Below, piece after piece: positions 54,691 to 63,751 of a stretch of 64,000 nt of DNA (position 1 is the stretch's first letter; each line of letters starts with the position of its first letter). Both the position numbers and the translations under genes were made by a program. Below the pieces are notes generated by a model. That model had not been told where the DNA came from. It ran no database searches and saw only the letters and a list, made by a program, of their open reading frames with translations. Origin of the DNA: Rhodococcus sp. OK302 (GTDB taxonomy: Bacteria > Actinomycetota > Actinomycetes > Mycobacteriales > Mycobacteriaceae); the NCBI RefSeq assembly GCF_002245895.1, contig NZ_NPJZ01000001.1, positions 2,268,501 to 2,332,500 of the forward strand, in the 5' to 3' direction.

Positions 54691-55488
54691 TCACGAAGCT
54701 TCGGAACGATCCTGTGATCGCAGATCGTTGGCGACGCAGGTGTCCCAGATATCGCGGGCTGCGATTCTGACCGTCGAGACGAGTTTGTTCATCTTCATGT
54801 CGTCGATCGGCCCGCAGACCGAGATCGCAGACCGGTTTCCGTAGAGATGATCTCGTGGTCCGATAGATGTTGCTATGCAAGCGATTCCGAGGACAGATTC
54901 TTCGCGGTCCGTCGCGAAGCCGCGGTCGCGGATGCGTTCGAACTCCTGGTGAAGGTGGTCCTGCGAGTCGATGCTGTACTGAGTCGATTTGCGGAGCGGC
55001 GTGGGTATGGAACCGCGAACCTTGTCTTCGTCGAGGTTGGCAAGAATTACCTTGCCGACGGCGGTGAGGTGCGCGGGCATTCGGGAACCGACTCGGCTGG
55101 GCAGTGTCAGCGGTATGCGCCCCGGGACGCGGCCTAAATAGAGTGTGTCCCCACTATTCACCGCGGCGAGATGCACCGTCAGGCCGGTCGAGCGAGCTAG
55201 TTGGTTCAGGACAGGTACGGCGCCGAGGCGCAGTCGGTTCTGGTTGAGCGCCCACTGGCCGAGTTCATACGACTTGCTGCCAAGTTCGTATCGATGATCA
55301 AGCCGGGTGAGCCAGCGTTTTGCGAGGAGTTGTTCGAGTAGGCGGTGCGCTGTTGAACGAGGGATGCCTGTTCGTTGCGTTACCTGCGACAGCGTGAGGG
55401 GCCCGGTGCCTTCGAATGTTTCGAGGATGGCCGAAATTCGATCCACTACCGATACCGGATCGTCCACCTTGCGAGTGGTTCTCACCAT
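54691..55488 (-). CDS. IclR-family transcriptional regulator
   Basis: 265 residues from the ATG at 55488 (AGGAG upstream). N-terminal HTH: GPLTLSQVTQRTGIPRSTAH then RLLEQLLAKRWLTR; C-terminal effector domain with GRIPLTLPSRVGSRMPAHLT and GIACIATSIG. IclR proteins often control aromatic or acyl catabolism. No target operon is adjacent on its upstream side except the WS/DGAT further along, so the target is uncertain. Confidence 0.87.
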   Translation of the reverse strand: MVRTTRKVDDPVSVVDRISAILETFEGTGPLTLSQVTQRTGIPRSTAHRLLEQLLAKRWLTRLDHRYELGSKSYELGQWALNQNRLRLGAVPVLNQLARSTGLTVHLAAVNSGDTLYLGRVPGRIPLTLPSRVGSRMPAHLTAVGKVILANLDEDKVRGSIPTPLRKSTQYSIDSQDHLHQEFERIRDRGFATDREESVLGIACIATSIGPRDHLYGNRSAISVCGPIDDMKMNKLVSTVRIAARDIWDTCVANDLRSQDRSEAS

Positions 55489-55950
55489 GAACTCCTGACC
55501 TAGCCGCAATTCCGTGATCACGGTCACCATAGTTGCGCTGGAATGGGGTTAGCAAACGGATAGCCCGCCCAGGCGGACGTATTGCCGACGGCATAGATAG
55601 CCTCAGCATTGCTGTTGGTTGGATTCATGTCCAGTATAGGGCAATTTCTGTCGAAAAGTCACGATAAGTGAAACAGTTCACGCATGTCTGGAAGTTTGCC
55701 AAGATTGCTCAGTTAGTTGTTGGCGGCCGCGTTTGCGAATGCGCGCAACTCGACTCCAGATGGCTGGATGGGCCTCCGTGCACGTAGTTGCGTGCACTGG
55801 CACGCAAGGTGGCAGGGAATCGTCGGCGCCAATTCGGTTCGAGATCGGGGAGTGAACGAGTCGCCCTGAATCTCCTCAGAACCCGAAATCTCGGACTTCG
55901 GGTCGCTAGAATCCGGACCAACTTTCCATAGTCGAATTTGAGGGGCGCAT
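55489..55950. other. Intergenic region with one dispersed repeat
   Basis: Divergent promoter region between the IclR regulator and WS/DGAT copy 2. Contains the repeat at 55742-55805. No gene seen. Confidence 0.55.
55742..55805. repeat. Dispersed copy of the groEL-downstream repeat
   Basis: CGCGCAACTCG and AGATGGCTGGATG match the units at 52329-52545 with a similar following GTGCACTGG. Confidence 0.55.
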
Positions 55951-57396
55951 ATGATCTTTCGAAGTTCGTTGGCAGCAGGGGTATCTCAACTAGGTCCCCG
56001 CGACGCGGAATTCATCTACAACGAGTCCGAAGGCCACCTCAGTCACATGGTCTGCGCGTACTTCTTCGACACCACGGGTCATCCGCTCGCGGACATGACG
56101 CACGCCGACGCAGTTCGGTGGATTACGGAACGATTCGGCTACTGGCCATTGTTTACGAGTCGAGTACAGCGAGTTCCCCTCGATCTGGACTATCCGTATT
56201 GGGTACCGGCAACGGAGTTCAACGTCGACGATCATGTTCGGGTGCACAAGGCGTCGGGATCCGGGTGGGCGCCGGTTCAGGCGCTCTTGGGCAAGTCGCT
56301 GAGCGCGCCGATGGAATTGACGCGGCCTCCCTGGGAGCTGGAGGTCATGACCGGGATTCACGGCATCGACGACCTACCGGGCGACCTGACGTTGATTATG
56401 TTGAAGACGCATCACAGTGCCGGCGATGGTCTGGAGATCCGGAATCTCACCAATCGGTTGTTCTCCGGGCCGGCGAAGCCCAAGGAATCCACCCGAGAGT
56501 CGGGGCTGCCGCTCGTAGAGATGGTGGGGCGCACAGCCTTCGGTATGCCCGGGCAACTGATCCGATTCGGGAAGGGGCTCTCGGCCACGAAGGTTGCGGC
56601 CGAGGAGATTGCTCAGGCTGAGGAATCCGGCGAGTTGGCGAAGTATGTCGCAGATCGTCCGCCGACGCGGTTTAACCATGTGTTGGAAGGAGATCTCGCC
56701 CTCGATTTTGTCACGCTCGACGGCGCAGACATCAAGGCGATCAGAGCGGCAGTGCCGGGTGTCACGGTAAACGATATCTTCCTGACTGTGGTGGCCGGAG
56801 CGCTAAACAAGTATCTCGACGAAAAGGGTGAGCGACCGGAACGTCCACTGGCAGCGATGGTTCCGCGCTCGATGCGGCAGATTGCCGAGTGGGAATCCGC
56901 GAACCAGCTCGCACTCTTGACGGTGGATCTGCATTCCGACGTAGCCGATCCGGTGGAGAAGCTCACGCGCATCCGGGATTCCGCGCTGGTGGCGAAGGCG
57001 CGTAGTTCCAACCTGGCAGTGCGGAAATTTAGCACCCGGATCGAATCGTCACCCGCGGCATTGCTTCGCTTGACCGGGTTGGCAAGGCGCCTCAACAAGA
57101 TGAATACGGAACGCGACGTCACGCAACACACCACGATAAGCAATGTTCCGGTGACCATCGACGGCAATGTCTTCGAAGGCGCTCCGGCGGTTGCCGTTCT
57201 CGGTGGACAAGCACCTGTCGACGGAGATGTATTACGCCACTTTCTGATTGCCGCAGCAGGAGGTGCCTTGACGCTCAATGTCATCGTGGCTCGTGGGGCG
57301 ATGCCAGACCCGGAGCATTACGTGGTGCTACTGCGCGAGAGCTTCGACGCGTTATTGGCTGCAGTCGAAGGCGATGTTCGCATCCCTGCGCAATAG
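55951..57396 (+). CDS. WS/DGAT acyltransferase (copy 2)
   Basis: 481 residues from an ATG with GAGGGG upstream. Active-site motif THHSAGDGLEI (about residue 153) and family blocks NDIFLTVVAGALNKYL and MVPRSMRQ. N-terminus LGPRDAEFIYNESEGHLSHM is close to copy 1, so the two are paralogues. Likely substrate: acyl-CoA with diacylglycerol or alcohol. It is followed 342 bp downstream by two microprotein genes on the same strand, mirroring the arrangement of copy 1 with the order reversed. Confidence 0.9.
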   Translation: MIFRSSLAAGVSQLGPRDAEFIYNESEGHLSHMVCAYFFDTTGHPLADMTHADAVRWITERFGYWPLFTSRVQRVPLDLDYPYWVPATEFNVDDHVRVHKASGSGWAPVQALLGKSLSAPMELTRPPWELEVMTGIHGIDDLPGDLTLIMLKTHHSAGDGLEIRNLTNRLFSGPAKPKESTRESGLPLVEMVGRTAFGMPGQLIRFGKGLSATKVAAEEIAQAEESGELAKYVADRPPTRFNHVLEGDLALDFVTLDGADIKAIRAAVPGVTVNDIFLTVVAGALNKYLDEKGERPERPLAAMVPRSMRQIAEWESANQLALLTVDLHSDVADPVEKLTRIRDSALVAKARSSNLAVRKFSTRIESSPAALLRLTGLARRLNKMNTERDVTQHTTISNVPVTIDGNVFEGAPAVAVLGGQAPVDGDVLRHFLIAAAGGALTLNVIVARGAMPDPEHYVVLLRESFDALLAAVEGDVRIPAQ

Positions 57397-57737
57397 CATC
57401 GTGCGCAAGTTCGGTAGGCGGCCGCCAAGACGGGCCTGCCGGGTTGGGCGCGTCAGTGGAAAGTCTGTGCTGCGTAAGGGTCAATGTTTATCTGGACAAT
57501 TGTTCAATTTGTTTATATGGACCATTGTCCAGTTATGTCGGTCGAATATTGAACCGGCAGCGCAATTCGGCATTAGGGATTGATGCGAATTACTAATTCG
57601 ACTTTTTTGTCCGTTTCGCTGACGAATGGCAATGGAACGGCTTACAGTGGCGGACAACACATCACGTGTTGACCGCAGGAGGCGTCGCGACAGACGCCTT
57701 TCCCGGCGGGGGAATCTTCTATGTAGGGAGTTCAGAC
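57397..57737. other. Gap between WS/DGAT copy 2 and microproteins
   Basis: Contains the paired TGGACA-type dyads at 57492-57532 and the probable promoter of the microprotein genes. No gene seen. Confidence 0.55.
57492..57532. promoter_or_regulatory. Two TGGACA-type near-palindromes in inverted arrangement
   Basis: TGGACAATTGTTCA (57493-57506) and TGGACCATTGTCCA (57518-57531), each near-palindromic and also inverted relative to each other: CTGGACAAT at 57492 mirrors ATTGTCCAG ending at 57532. About 205 bp upstream of the 62-residue gene. Matches the perfect TGGACA-AA-TGTCCA at 47600. Confidence 0.6.
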
Positions 57738-57926
57738 ATGGGTTCAATGATGGATATCCTGGCCGTAAACAATGGCCAGGGCGTGATGGATCTCATTGCA
57801 ATGCTGTTGGGGGTGGACAACTTGGGAGCGAACCTCTTCGGTTCGTTGAGTGATGCCGCCGGTGGGATCTTCGGATCGTTCGATTCCATCAGTTTCAGTC
57901 CCGAAGTTATTACTCCCGCTCCCTGA
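57738..57926 (+). CDS. Microprotein, 62 residues
   Basis: ATG at 57738 with GGGAG 8-12 bases upstream; a TTG at 57666 would add 24 residues without a Shine-Dalgarno. Begins MGSMMDILAVNNGQGVMDLI, has a hydrophobic AMLLGV, then Gly/Ser/Phe-rich DAAGGIFGSFDSISFSP and ends VITPAP. No Lys, Arg or Cys. Style resembles the 64-residue protein at 46716. Unknown family. Confidence 0.65.
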   Translation: MGSMMDILAVNNGQGVMDLIAMLLGVDNLGANLFGSLSDAAGGIFGSFDSISFSPEVITPAP

Positions 57927-57989
57927 TTCTTCGGCTCTGAACTGCTTTGAGAGAACCTGGACAACAAACCAACTTCGAAGGAGAGTGTC

Positions 57990-58133
57990 ATGATTGAAGG
58001 TTCCATTATGGATGCTGCAGGATCTGTCGGCACGATCGTCGGTACCGGTATGGGTAGCGTGACCGCGCTCGGAGTCAAGGGCCTCACCGCCCTCGCTGCA
58101 CTGAGCGGCGGAACGCTCAAGGCCGCTAAGTAA
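57990..58133 (+). CDS. Microprotein, 47 residues
   Basis: ATG at 57990 with AAGGAG 8-13 bases upstream. Begins MIEGSIMDAAGSVGTIVGTG and continues Gly/Ala/Leu-rich to a LysAlaAlaLys end. Hydrophobic, possibly membrane-active or a surface-coating helix. Followed by a strong terminator at 58151. Confidence 0.68.
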   Translation: MIEGSIMDAAGSVGTIVGTGMGSVTALGVKGLTALAALSGGTLKAAK

Positions 58134-58150
58134 GGGCTAAATACTTTCCG

Positions 58151-58185
58151 TTTCGGGGCCATGCGTATGCCGCATGGCCCCGAAA
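58151..58185 (+). terminator. Terminator after microprotein pair
   Basis: Perfect 15-bp stem (58151-58165 with 58171-58185), loop TATGC, 18 bp after the stop. Confidence 0.88.
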
Positions 58186-58250
58186 TGCTGTTATCGATCG
58201 AATTGATTGTTCTATTTGATAGCCGAATTGTCACTGAAATAGACAATATT

Positions 58251-58266
58251 TAGTACTAAAGTACTA
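58251..58266. promoter_or_regulatory. Perfect TAGTACT-AA-AGTACTA palindrome
   Basis: 7-bp arms (58251-58257 and 58260-58266) around AA, the best example of this motif in the window. It lies between the microprotein terminator and the 3' end of the pspC-like gene, overlapping the latter's stop codon, so it is not in a usual promoter position. Confidence 0.6.
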
Positions 58267-58467
58267 GTCCAATGGCATCAACATCCAAGCCGCAAGATAA
58301 ATTAATGCCGCAGTTCCACCAGTGCATATAGCTGCAATAACAGTGAGAACGCGAACAAAATTGACGTCGACACTGAAGTATGTGGCTATTCCTCCGCAAA
58401 CTCCGGCAAGGATTTTGTTTTCAGCGGACCGGGTGAATGGTCTCGGTGTGTGGTTTTCGAATGTCAT
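58264..58467 (-). CDS. PspC-domain membrane protein
   Basis: 67 residues from the ATG at 58467; earlier starts (58503, 58494) are possible. PspC signature RSAENKILAGVCGGIATYFS followed by a membrane helix (VLTVIAAICTGGTAALIYLA). Family members sense envelope stress in the phage-shock response. Partners pspA or a sigma factor are not in the window. Confidence 0.82.
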   Translation of the reverse strand: MTFENHTPRPFTRSAENKILAGVCGGIATYFSVDVNFVRVLTVIAAICTGGTAALIYLAAWMLMPLD

Positions 58468-58604
58468 ATCCCAATTCTCGATCCCGCTGGTCATGCACAC
58501 CATCGGGAATCTCCCTGATATTTCCCTGATCTTCGAGTCGCTCGGACTCGCCTGTTCACCGCCGTGTCACCGAATGGTTGCTGTCGGCGGCTAACCTGTC
58601 ACGA

Positions 58605-59519
58605 GTGACCGACATAGCAGAACGACGTCCCTTCCTGAGTGCCTTCGCGGATCTCTCAACCGCTGTGGATCTGACCGATACGACGGGCTTCACCGTCGAC
58701 GACAGTGACGACGACGATCCCGTATTGCTCACTGCGCCGGAAGGTTTCGAGGTCGACACCTGGCGTGAGGGATATCCGTACGACTCACGGATGCCTCGCG
58801 ACGAGTACGAGCAGGTCAAGCGGCTACTGCAGATCGAACTGTTGAAGCTGCAGAATTGGTCGAAAGAGACCGGTGCCCGTCACGCGATAGTGTTCGAGGG
58901 TCGCGACGCTGCCGGTAAGGGCGGCACCATCAAGCGGTTCATGGAACACCTCAATCCGCGTGGTGCTCGCGTCGTCGCGCTGGAAAAGCCGTCGACGCGA
59001 GAGTCGACGCAGTGGTATTTCCAACGCTATGTGCAGCATCTTCCGGCGGCCGGCGAGCTCGTGATGTTTGATCGCTCCTGGTACAACCGGGCGGGGGTGG
59101 AGCGCGTGATGGGCTTCTGTTCCGACGAAGAGCACGATCGTTTTCTGCGGCAAGTTCCGCTGTTTGAGCAGATGCTTGTCGACGACGGCATCAGCCTCAT
59201 CAAGTTCTGGTTCTCCGTGTCATCTCTGGAGCAGCGGACGCGTTTCGCGATTCGCCAGGTGGATCCGGTGCGGCAGTGGAAGCTCTCGCCGATGGATATT
59301 GCCTCCCTGGACAAGTGGGATGCGTACACCGCGGCGAAGGAAGAGATGATTGGGTTCACTGATACGGCAGCCGCGCCGTGGACCGTCATCAAGAGCAATG
59401 ACAAGAAGCGTGCCCGCATCAACGCGATGCGACATGTCCTGAGCCAGTTCGACTACGACAACAAGGACCACGAGATCGTGGGCACTCCCGACCCGCTGAT
59501 CGTCGGCAGCCTCGAATAA
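58605..59519 (+). CDS. ppk2: Polyphosphate kinase 2
   Basis: 304 residues from a GTG at 58605; a TTG at 58578 is an alternative. PPK2 motifs: Walker A FEGRDAAGKGGTIKRF, lid ARVVALEKPSTRESTQWYFQ, Walker B LVMFDRSWYNRAGVE. Transfers phosphate between polyphosphate and nucleoside diphosphates. An acidic N-terminal extension (DSDDDDP) precedes the domain. Confidence 0.94.
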   Translation: MTDIAERRPFLSAFADLSTAVDLTDTTGFTVDDSDDDDPVLLTAPEGFEVDTWREGYPYDSRMPRDEYEQVKRLLQIELLKLQNWSKETGARHAIVFEGRDAAGKGGTIKRFMEHLNPRGARVVALEKPSTRESTQWYFQRYVQHLPAAGELVMFDRSWYNRAGVERVMGFCSDEEHDRFLRQVPLFEQMLVDDGISLIKFWFSVSSLEQRTRFAIRQVDPVRQWKLSPMDIASLDKWDAYTAAKEEMIGFTDTAAAPWTVIKSNDKKRARINAMRHVLSQFDYDNKDHEIVGTPDPLIVGSLE

Positions 59520-59564
59520 CCGGATGTGCTGACCTGCGCCGCCGGTGTGGATAGTGTGAGAGGC

Positions 59565-60398
59565 ATGGAGACCGTGCCGATCCAGCTGCCCGACGGAACC
59601 CTGACTCCGATCCGGCTGTTTCCCGGGCCGAAGGACGACGCCCCCGTTGTTGTGATGTTTCCCGGTCTCGGTGTACCGGCGGGGTTTTACGATCCGGTGG
59701 CGGAAGCTCTGGTGGCAGCAGGCTTCAATGTCGCTATCGGGGAGCTGCGCGGCCAAGGCGACAGCCGGCCACGTCCCAGCGCGTCGAGCACCTTCGGGTA
59801 TCAGGACGTGGTGTCGGTCGATTTCCCGGCGACGTTCGAGGTTGTGCGCGAAAGATTCCCGGCCAGCACACCGTTCCTGCTCGGCCACAGCATGGGCGGA
59901 CAGTTGGGCGTGATGTACGCGTCGCGGATTCGCGGCCACCTCGGCGGGGTGATCCTGGTGGCTTCCGGTTCGCCGTACCACCGAGGCTTTCCGGGGATCC
60001 GGGCTCCGGGGCTGTATCTGGGTTCGTCGGCGATGTCGATGACGGCCAACATTGCGGGCTTCTGGCCCGGTGATCGCCTGAATGTGGGCGGCTTCGGACG
60101 GCAATCGAAGGTGCTGATCACGGATTGGGCCAGGTTTGCCCGCACCGGCAAGATTGAACCCGTGGGCGCAGATATCGACTACGAGGAGCGGATCGCCCGG
60201 CTGAGCTTGCCGGTCTTATCCCTGACAATCGGCGACGACGATCTTGCTCCGCGCCGATCCGCAAAGAACCTGGTGGACAAGCTAGCCGGCTCGCAAGTGA
60301 CGATGGCGCACATCGACGAACCACTCGGTCACAACGGTTGGATCCGGAAACCCGAGGCTGTGACCGAGCGCGTCGTCACGTGGCTGCGTGACCGCTGA
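59565..60398 (+). CDS. Alpha/beta hydrolase
   Basis: 277 residues from the ATG at 59565. Nucleophile elbow LLGHSMGGQLG (Ser), oxyanion strand VVMFPGLGVPAGFYDPVA, and likely acid Asp in TIGDDDLAPR with His in EPLGHNGW. Esterase, lipase or peptidase are possible; substrate unknown. Its 3' end overlaps the convergent oligopeptidase gene by 23 bp. Confidence 0.85.
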   Translation: METVPIQLPDGTLTPIRLFPGPKDDAPVVVMFPGLGVPAGFYDPVAEALVAAGFNVAIGELRGQGDSRPRPSASSTFGYQDVVSVDFPATFEVVRERFPASTPFLLGHSMGGQLGVMYASRIRGHLGGVILVASGSPYHRGFPGIRAPGLYLGSSAMSMTANIAGFWPGDRLNVGGFGRQSKVLITDWARFARTGKIEPVGADIDYEERIARLSLPVLSLTIGDDDLAPRRSAKNLVDKLAGSQVTMAHIDEPLGHNGWIRKPEAVTERVVTWLRDR

Positions 60399-62424
60399 GC
60401 TTCTGCCACAAGAATTCGTAGGTCAGCGCACTCTTGTAGGCCAGCTGCGCATTGTCGGCGGCGCCGCCGTGCCCACCCTCGATGTTCTCGAAGTACAGAA
60501 CCGGTTTGCCGAGTTCCTCCAACCGCGCTGCCATCTTGCGAGCATGCGCGGGATGCACGCGGTCGTCGCGAGTTGACGTTGCAATCAGAATCGGCGGGTA
60601 CGACGCGTCCGCGCTGATGTTCTGGTACGGCGAGTACTCCGAGATGAAGGACCACTCGTCCGCGTTGTCGGGGTCGCCGTACTCCGCCATCCAGGATGCG
60701 CCGGCCAGGAGGAGATGGAACCGTCGCATATCCAGCAGGGGAACCTGACAGACGATGGCGCCGAACAACTCTGGGTACTTCGTGAGCATGATGCCCATCA
60801 ACAATCCGCCGTTGCTGCCGCCCTGAGCGGACAACAACTCCGGCGTGGCGATTTTGCGGTCGACCAGATCACGCGCGACAGCCGCGAAGTCTTCGTGGAC
60901 CTTGTGACGGCCGGCCTTCACAACCTGGGTGTGCCACCCTGGCCCGTACTCGCCACCGCCGCGAATATTGGCGACGACGTACGTACCACCGCGCGTGAGC
61001 CACGCCCGTCCGATGGAACCGCTGTACGACGGCGTCATCGAAACTTCGAATCCGCCGTAGCCGTACAGAAGCGTCGGGCCGGGTTGGGTGCCTTCGGTTC
61101 GGACCACGAAGTAGGGGATCTGGGTTCCGTCGACGGAAGTGGCAAAAAACTGTTGCGTCACAATATTTTCGGCGTCGAAGAATGCCGGGGCAGATTTGAC
61201 GACGCTGGGCTCGGATTCGCCGATGACTCCGTGCAGAAGTGTTGCGGGAGAGGTATATCCGCTGGAATTGAGGAAGTACTCGTTGCTTACATCGGGATCG
61301 GTATCAAGGATCTCGATGGTGGTCAGTTCGGGTAGACCCTCGAAAGGCTGGTTTTCCCAACCATTTTCAACCGGCGTCAGAAGTCGCAGAGTGGTGCGGA
61401 CATCGGTCAGGATGACCAGAATCAGATGGTCCCGGGTCCAACTGTATTGGTCGAGTGAAGAATGCTCGTCGGGTTCGAAGACGACTGTCAGGTCGCGGGA
61501 GCCTGCGAGGTAATCGTCGTATCGAGCGGCCAGCAGGGTGCCCGTCGCGTACTCGGTGCCCTCAACGGTCCAGGGTGACTTGGTGCGAATCAGCAACCAC
61601 TCGCGATGAATCGAGATTCCCGCGTCCTCGGGCGTATCGATCAGAACCAACTCGCCGTCCGTCGTGAATTGGAACCGTCGCGAATTGTAGAAATCGACTG
61701 AGCGAGTGACGAAGTCGCGCTCGAAGCCGGGCGTCGGATCATGGGAAGCTGAGATTGCGACGTCGGTGCTCTCGCCCGCGTAGATCGTCTCGGCGCTGGA
61801 AAGGGGAGTGCCGCGCTTCCACCGCATCGCCAGGCGCGGGTAACCCGAATCGGTGAGAGAACCTTCGCCGGTATCCGTTCCGACATAGACGGTATCGATG
61901 TCGATCCAGTCGATATCGGTCTTGGCTTCAGGAAGGTAGAAGCCTGATTGTGGGCCGTCGGCATCGAGGAATTGTCTTGTCTCGATGTCGAATTCGCGAA
62001 CCACTGCAGCATCCGCTCCGCCGCGGGACAGGCTGATCAGTGCGCGATTCCGAAGGGGGCGAAGCAACTGCGTGCCCTTCCAGACCCAGTTTTCGCCCTC
62101 GGCTTCGGCCAACGCATCGAGATCGACGAGCACGTCCCACTCGGGATTCTCGCTTTGATACTGCTCGAGGGTGGTGCGTCGCCACAGGCCACGAATATTG
62201 ACGCCGTCTCGCCAGAAGTTGTACAGGTACTCGCCGCGTCGTCGGACGTACGGTATGCGCGCGTCGGTATCGAGGACCTCGCGGATATCCGACTGCATTT
62301 CCTCGAACCGCTCACCGGAGGCGAGTTGTGCTTCGGTGACGGCATTGTGCGCCCGCACCCAATCGAGAGCGGCCTCGCCCGTGACATCTTCGAGCCAGAG
62401 GTACGGATCATTGTCGGAAGTCAT
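60376..62424 (-). CDS. Prolyl oligopeptidase family (S9A) serine peptidase
   Basis: 682 residues. N-terminal beta-propeller (about residues 1-400; starts NDPYLWLEDVTGEAALDWVR) and C-terminal hydrolase: AQGGSNGGLLMGIMLTKYPE (Ser), STRDDRVHPAHARKMA (Asp) and EGGHGGA (His). No signal peptide, so cytoplasmic. Cleaves short peptides after Pro or basic residues depending on subtype, which cannot be told here. Confidence 0.93.
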   Translation of the reverse strand: MTSDNDPYLWLEDVTGEAALDWVRAHNAVTEAQLASGERFEEMQSDIREVLDTDARIPYVRRRGEYLYNFWRDGVNIRGLWRRTTLEQYQSENPEWDVLVDLDALAEAEGENWVWKGTQLLRPLRNRALISLSRGGADAAVVREFDIETRQFLDADGPQSGFYLPEAKTDIDWIDIDTVYVGTDTGEGSLTDSGYPRLAMRWKRGTPLSSAETIYAGESTDVAISASHDPTPGFERDFVTRSVDFYNSRRFQFTTDGELVLIDTPEDAGISIHREWLLIRTKSPWTVEGTEYATGTLLAARYDDYLAGSRDLTVVFEPDEHSSLDQYSWTRDHLILVILTDVRTTLRLLTPVENGWENQPFEGLPELTTIEILDTDPDVSNEYFLNSSGYTSPATLLHGVIGESEPSVVKSAPAFFDAENIVTQQFFATSVDGTQIPYFVVRTEGTQPGPTLLYGYGGFEVSMTPSYSGSIGRAWLTRGGTYVVANIRGGGEYGPGWHTQVVKAGRHKVHEDFAAVARDLVDRKIATPELLSAQGGSNGGLLMGIMLTKYPELFGAIVCQVPLLDMRRFHLLLAGASWMAEYGDPDNADEWSFISEYSPYQNISADASYPPILIATSTRDDRVHPAHARKMAARLEELGKPVLYFENIEGGHGGAADNAQLAYKSALTYEFLWQKLSGHAAT

Positions 62425-62455
62425 GGGTTCATTCTTACTGCTACCCGATGACAGT

Positions 62456-62497
62456 ATTCGACCCCGCTCCCGAGAAGCTGTGGGAGCGGGGTCGAAT
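62456..62497 (-). terminator. Terminator after mycolyltransferase 1
   Basis: 16-bp stem (62456-62471 with 62482-62497) and a 10-base loop GAGAAGCTGT. The same loop and near-identical stem are found after mycolyltransferase 2. Confidence 0.88.
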
Positions 62498-62505
62498 TGT
62501 TGAAC

Positions 62506-63570
62506 TCAGATGTCGAGCGAACGCGCGATCATCGGCCAGGAGTTGTGGAGATCGTCCTGCCAGTAACCCCACGAGTGGGTACCGACGGGCTTGAAGTCGA
62601 ACGTGGCCGGGATGTTCAGGTCGTGGAGGCGGTAGGCGAGGTTGTGTGTGCAGTGGTTGACTGCTGCCTCGATGACGCCGCCGACGATGATCTGGTTGGC
62701 CAGGGCTACGGCCTGACCGTTGACTGCTTCGTTGGCGAGGTTGTCATGCGGGCCGGGCAGACCGGATCCGGTGGAGACGTACAGCTCGGTGCCGCGCAGC
62801 TTCTCGGCGTTGACAACCGGGTCGTTGGCAACCCAGCCCGGGCCGTCGAGCGGGCCCCACATGTTGGTGATGTCTGCGCCGCCTCTGCCGCCGGTGACCA
62901 GCTGAATCGAGTTCTGGCCGATGGGAGTGCTGGTCTCGGCGCAACCGCTGTACGCACCGACGCTCTTGTAGAAGCCGGGCTTCGCGATGGCGAGGTTCAG
63001 GACCGACGTGGCGGTCATCGAGATCGCGGAGATCGACTGGACGCCGTTGGTGTTGAATTCCTTGTCGATGACGGGCGGGAGTTCCTCGGTGAGGAACGTC
63101 TGCCACTTCTGACGTCCGAGAGCCGGATCGTCGTTCACCCAGTCGGTGTAGTAGCTGAATGCGCCTTCGAGTGGGGTGACGACGTTGACGTTCTTTTCCT
63201 GGAAAAAGTTCATGATGTCGGTCTTGACCTGCCAGGTCGCAGTGTCCTCGCCGCCGCCCGCTCCGTTGAGGAGGTAGAGCGTCGGGCGCTGCTCGCTGGT
63301 ATCTGCGGGGGTGATGACCTCGAGTGGGATATCGCGGCCCATGGACGGGGAGAACACCTTGATGGTGGTCTTGCGTCCGTTGTCGGCGCGGCTCGAGAGC
63401 TTGGAACCCGTTGCGTTGACCTTGGCCACTGCCGCGGTGGCAGTTGTATTTCCGCTGGCTGCTGTATCTCCACCCGCGGAGGACACGGCCGGACTGATCA
63501 GCATCGGCAATACGGAAACGGCTGCTATCGCGGCGACCATACGGCCACGCTTGAATGTACGAGCGCCCAT
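62506..63570 (-). CDS. Secreted mycolyltransferase, Ag85-type esterase (copy 1)
   Basis: 354 residues from the ATG at 63570, with GGAGG upstream (a GTG at 63588 lies before it). Signal peptide (GRMVAAIAAVSVLPMLISPA) and Ag85-like hydrolase: LYLLNGAGGGED, SAISMTATSVLNLA (nucleophile Ser), and C-terminal GTHSWGYWQDDLHNSW (His). Mycolyltransferases make trehalose dimycolate or mycolyl-arabinogalactan outside the cell membrane, in line with a mycolic-acid organism. The next gene upstream on this strand is a close paralogue. Confidence 0.92.
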   Translation of the reverse strand: MGARTFKRGRMVAAIAAVSVLPMLISPAVSSAGGDTAASGNTTATAAVAKVNATGSKLSSRADNGRKTTIKVFSPSMGRDIPLEVITPADTSEQRPTLYLLNGAGGGEDTATWQVKTDIMNFFQEKNVNVVTPLEGAFSYYTDWVNDDPALGRQKWQTFLTEELPPVIDKEFNTNGVQSISAISMTATSVLNLAIAKPGFYKSVGAYSGCAETSTPIGQNSIQLVTGGRGGADITNMWGPLDGPGWVANDPVVNAEKLRGTELYVSTGSGLPGPHDNLANEAVNGQAVALANQIIVGGVIEAAVNHCTHNLAYRLHDLNIPATFDFKPVGTHSWGYWQDDLHNSWPMIARSLDI

Positions 63571-63693
63571 ACTCTCTGAAACCTCCACTACTTTTGCCCC
63601 GAAAGACGTTCGGGATCAATGTCTTCGGTCAGTAAACCAGAAACATCATGGTCAGGTGGTCTTTTTGACCGTTTCGGTGCCCGGTAATACAGC

Positions 63694-63735
63694 ATTCGGC
63701 CCCGCTCCCGAGAAGCTGTGGGAGCGGGGCCGAAT
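63694..63735 (-). terminator. Terminator after mycolyltransferase 2
   Basis: Stem 63694-63709 with 63720-63735 and loop GAGAAGCTGT. Compared with 62456-62497, one A-T pair is replaced by a G-C pair on both sides, a compensatory change. Confidence 0.88.
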
Positions 63736-63751
63736 GGTTAAACCGGTTTCT

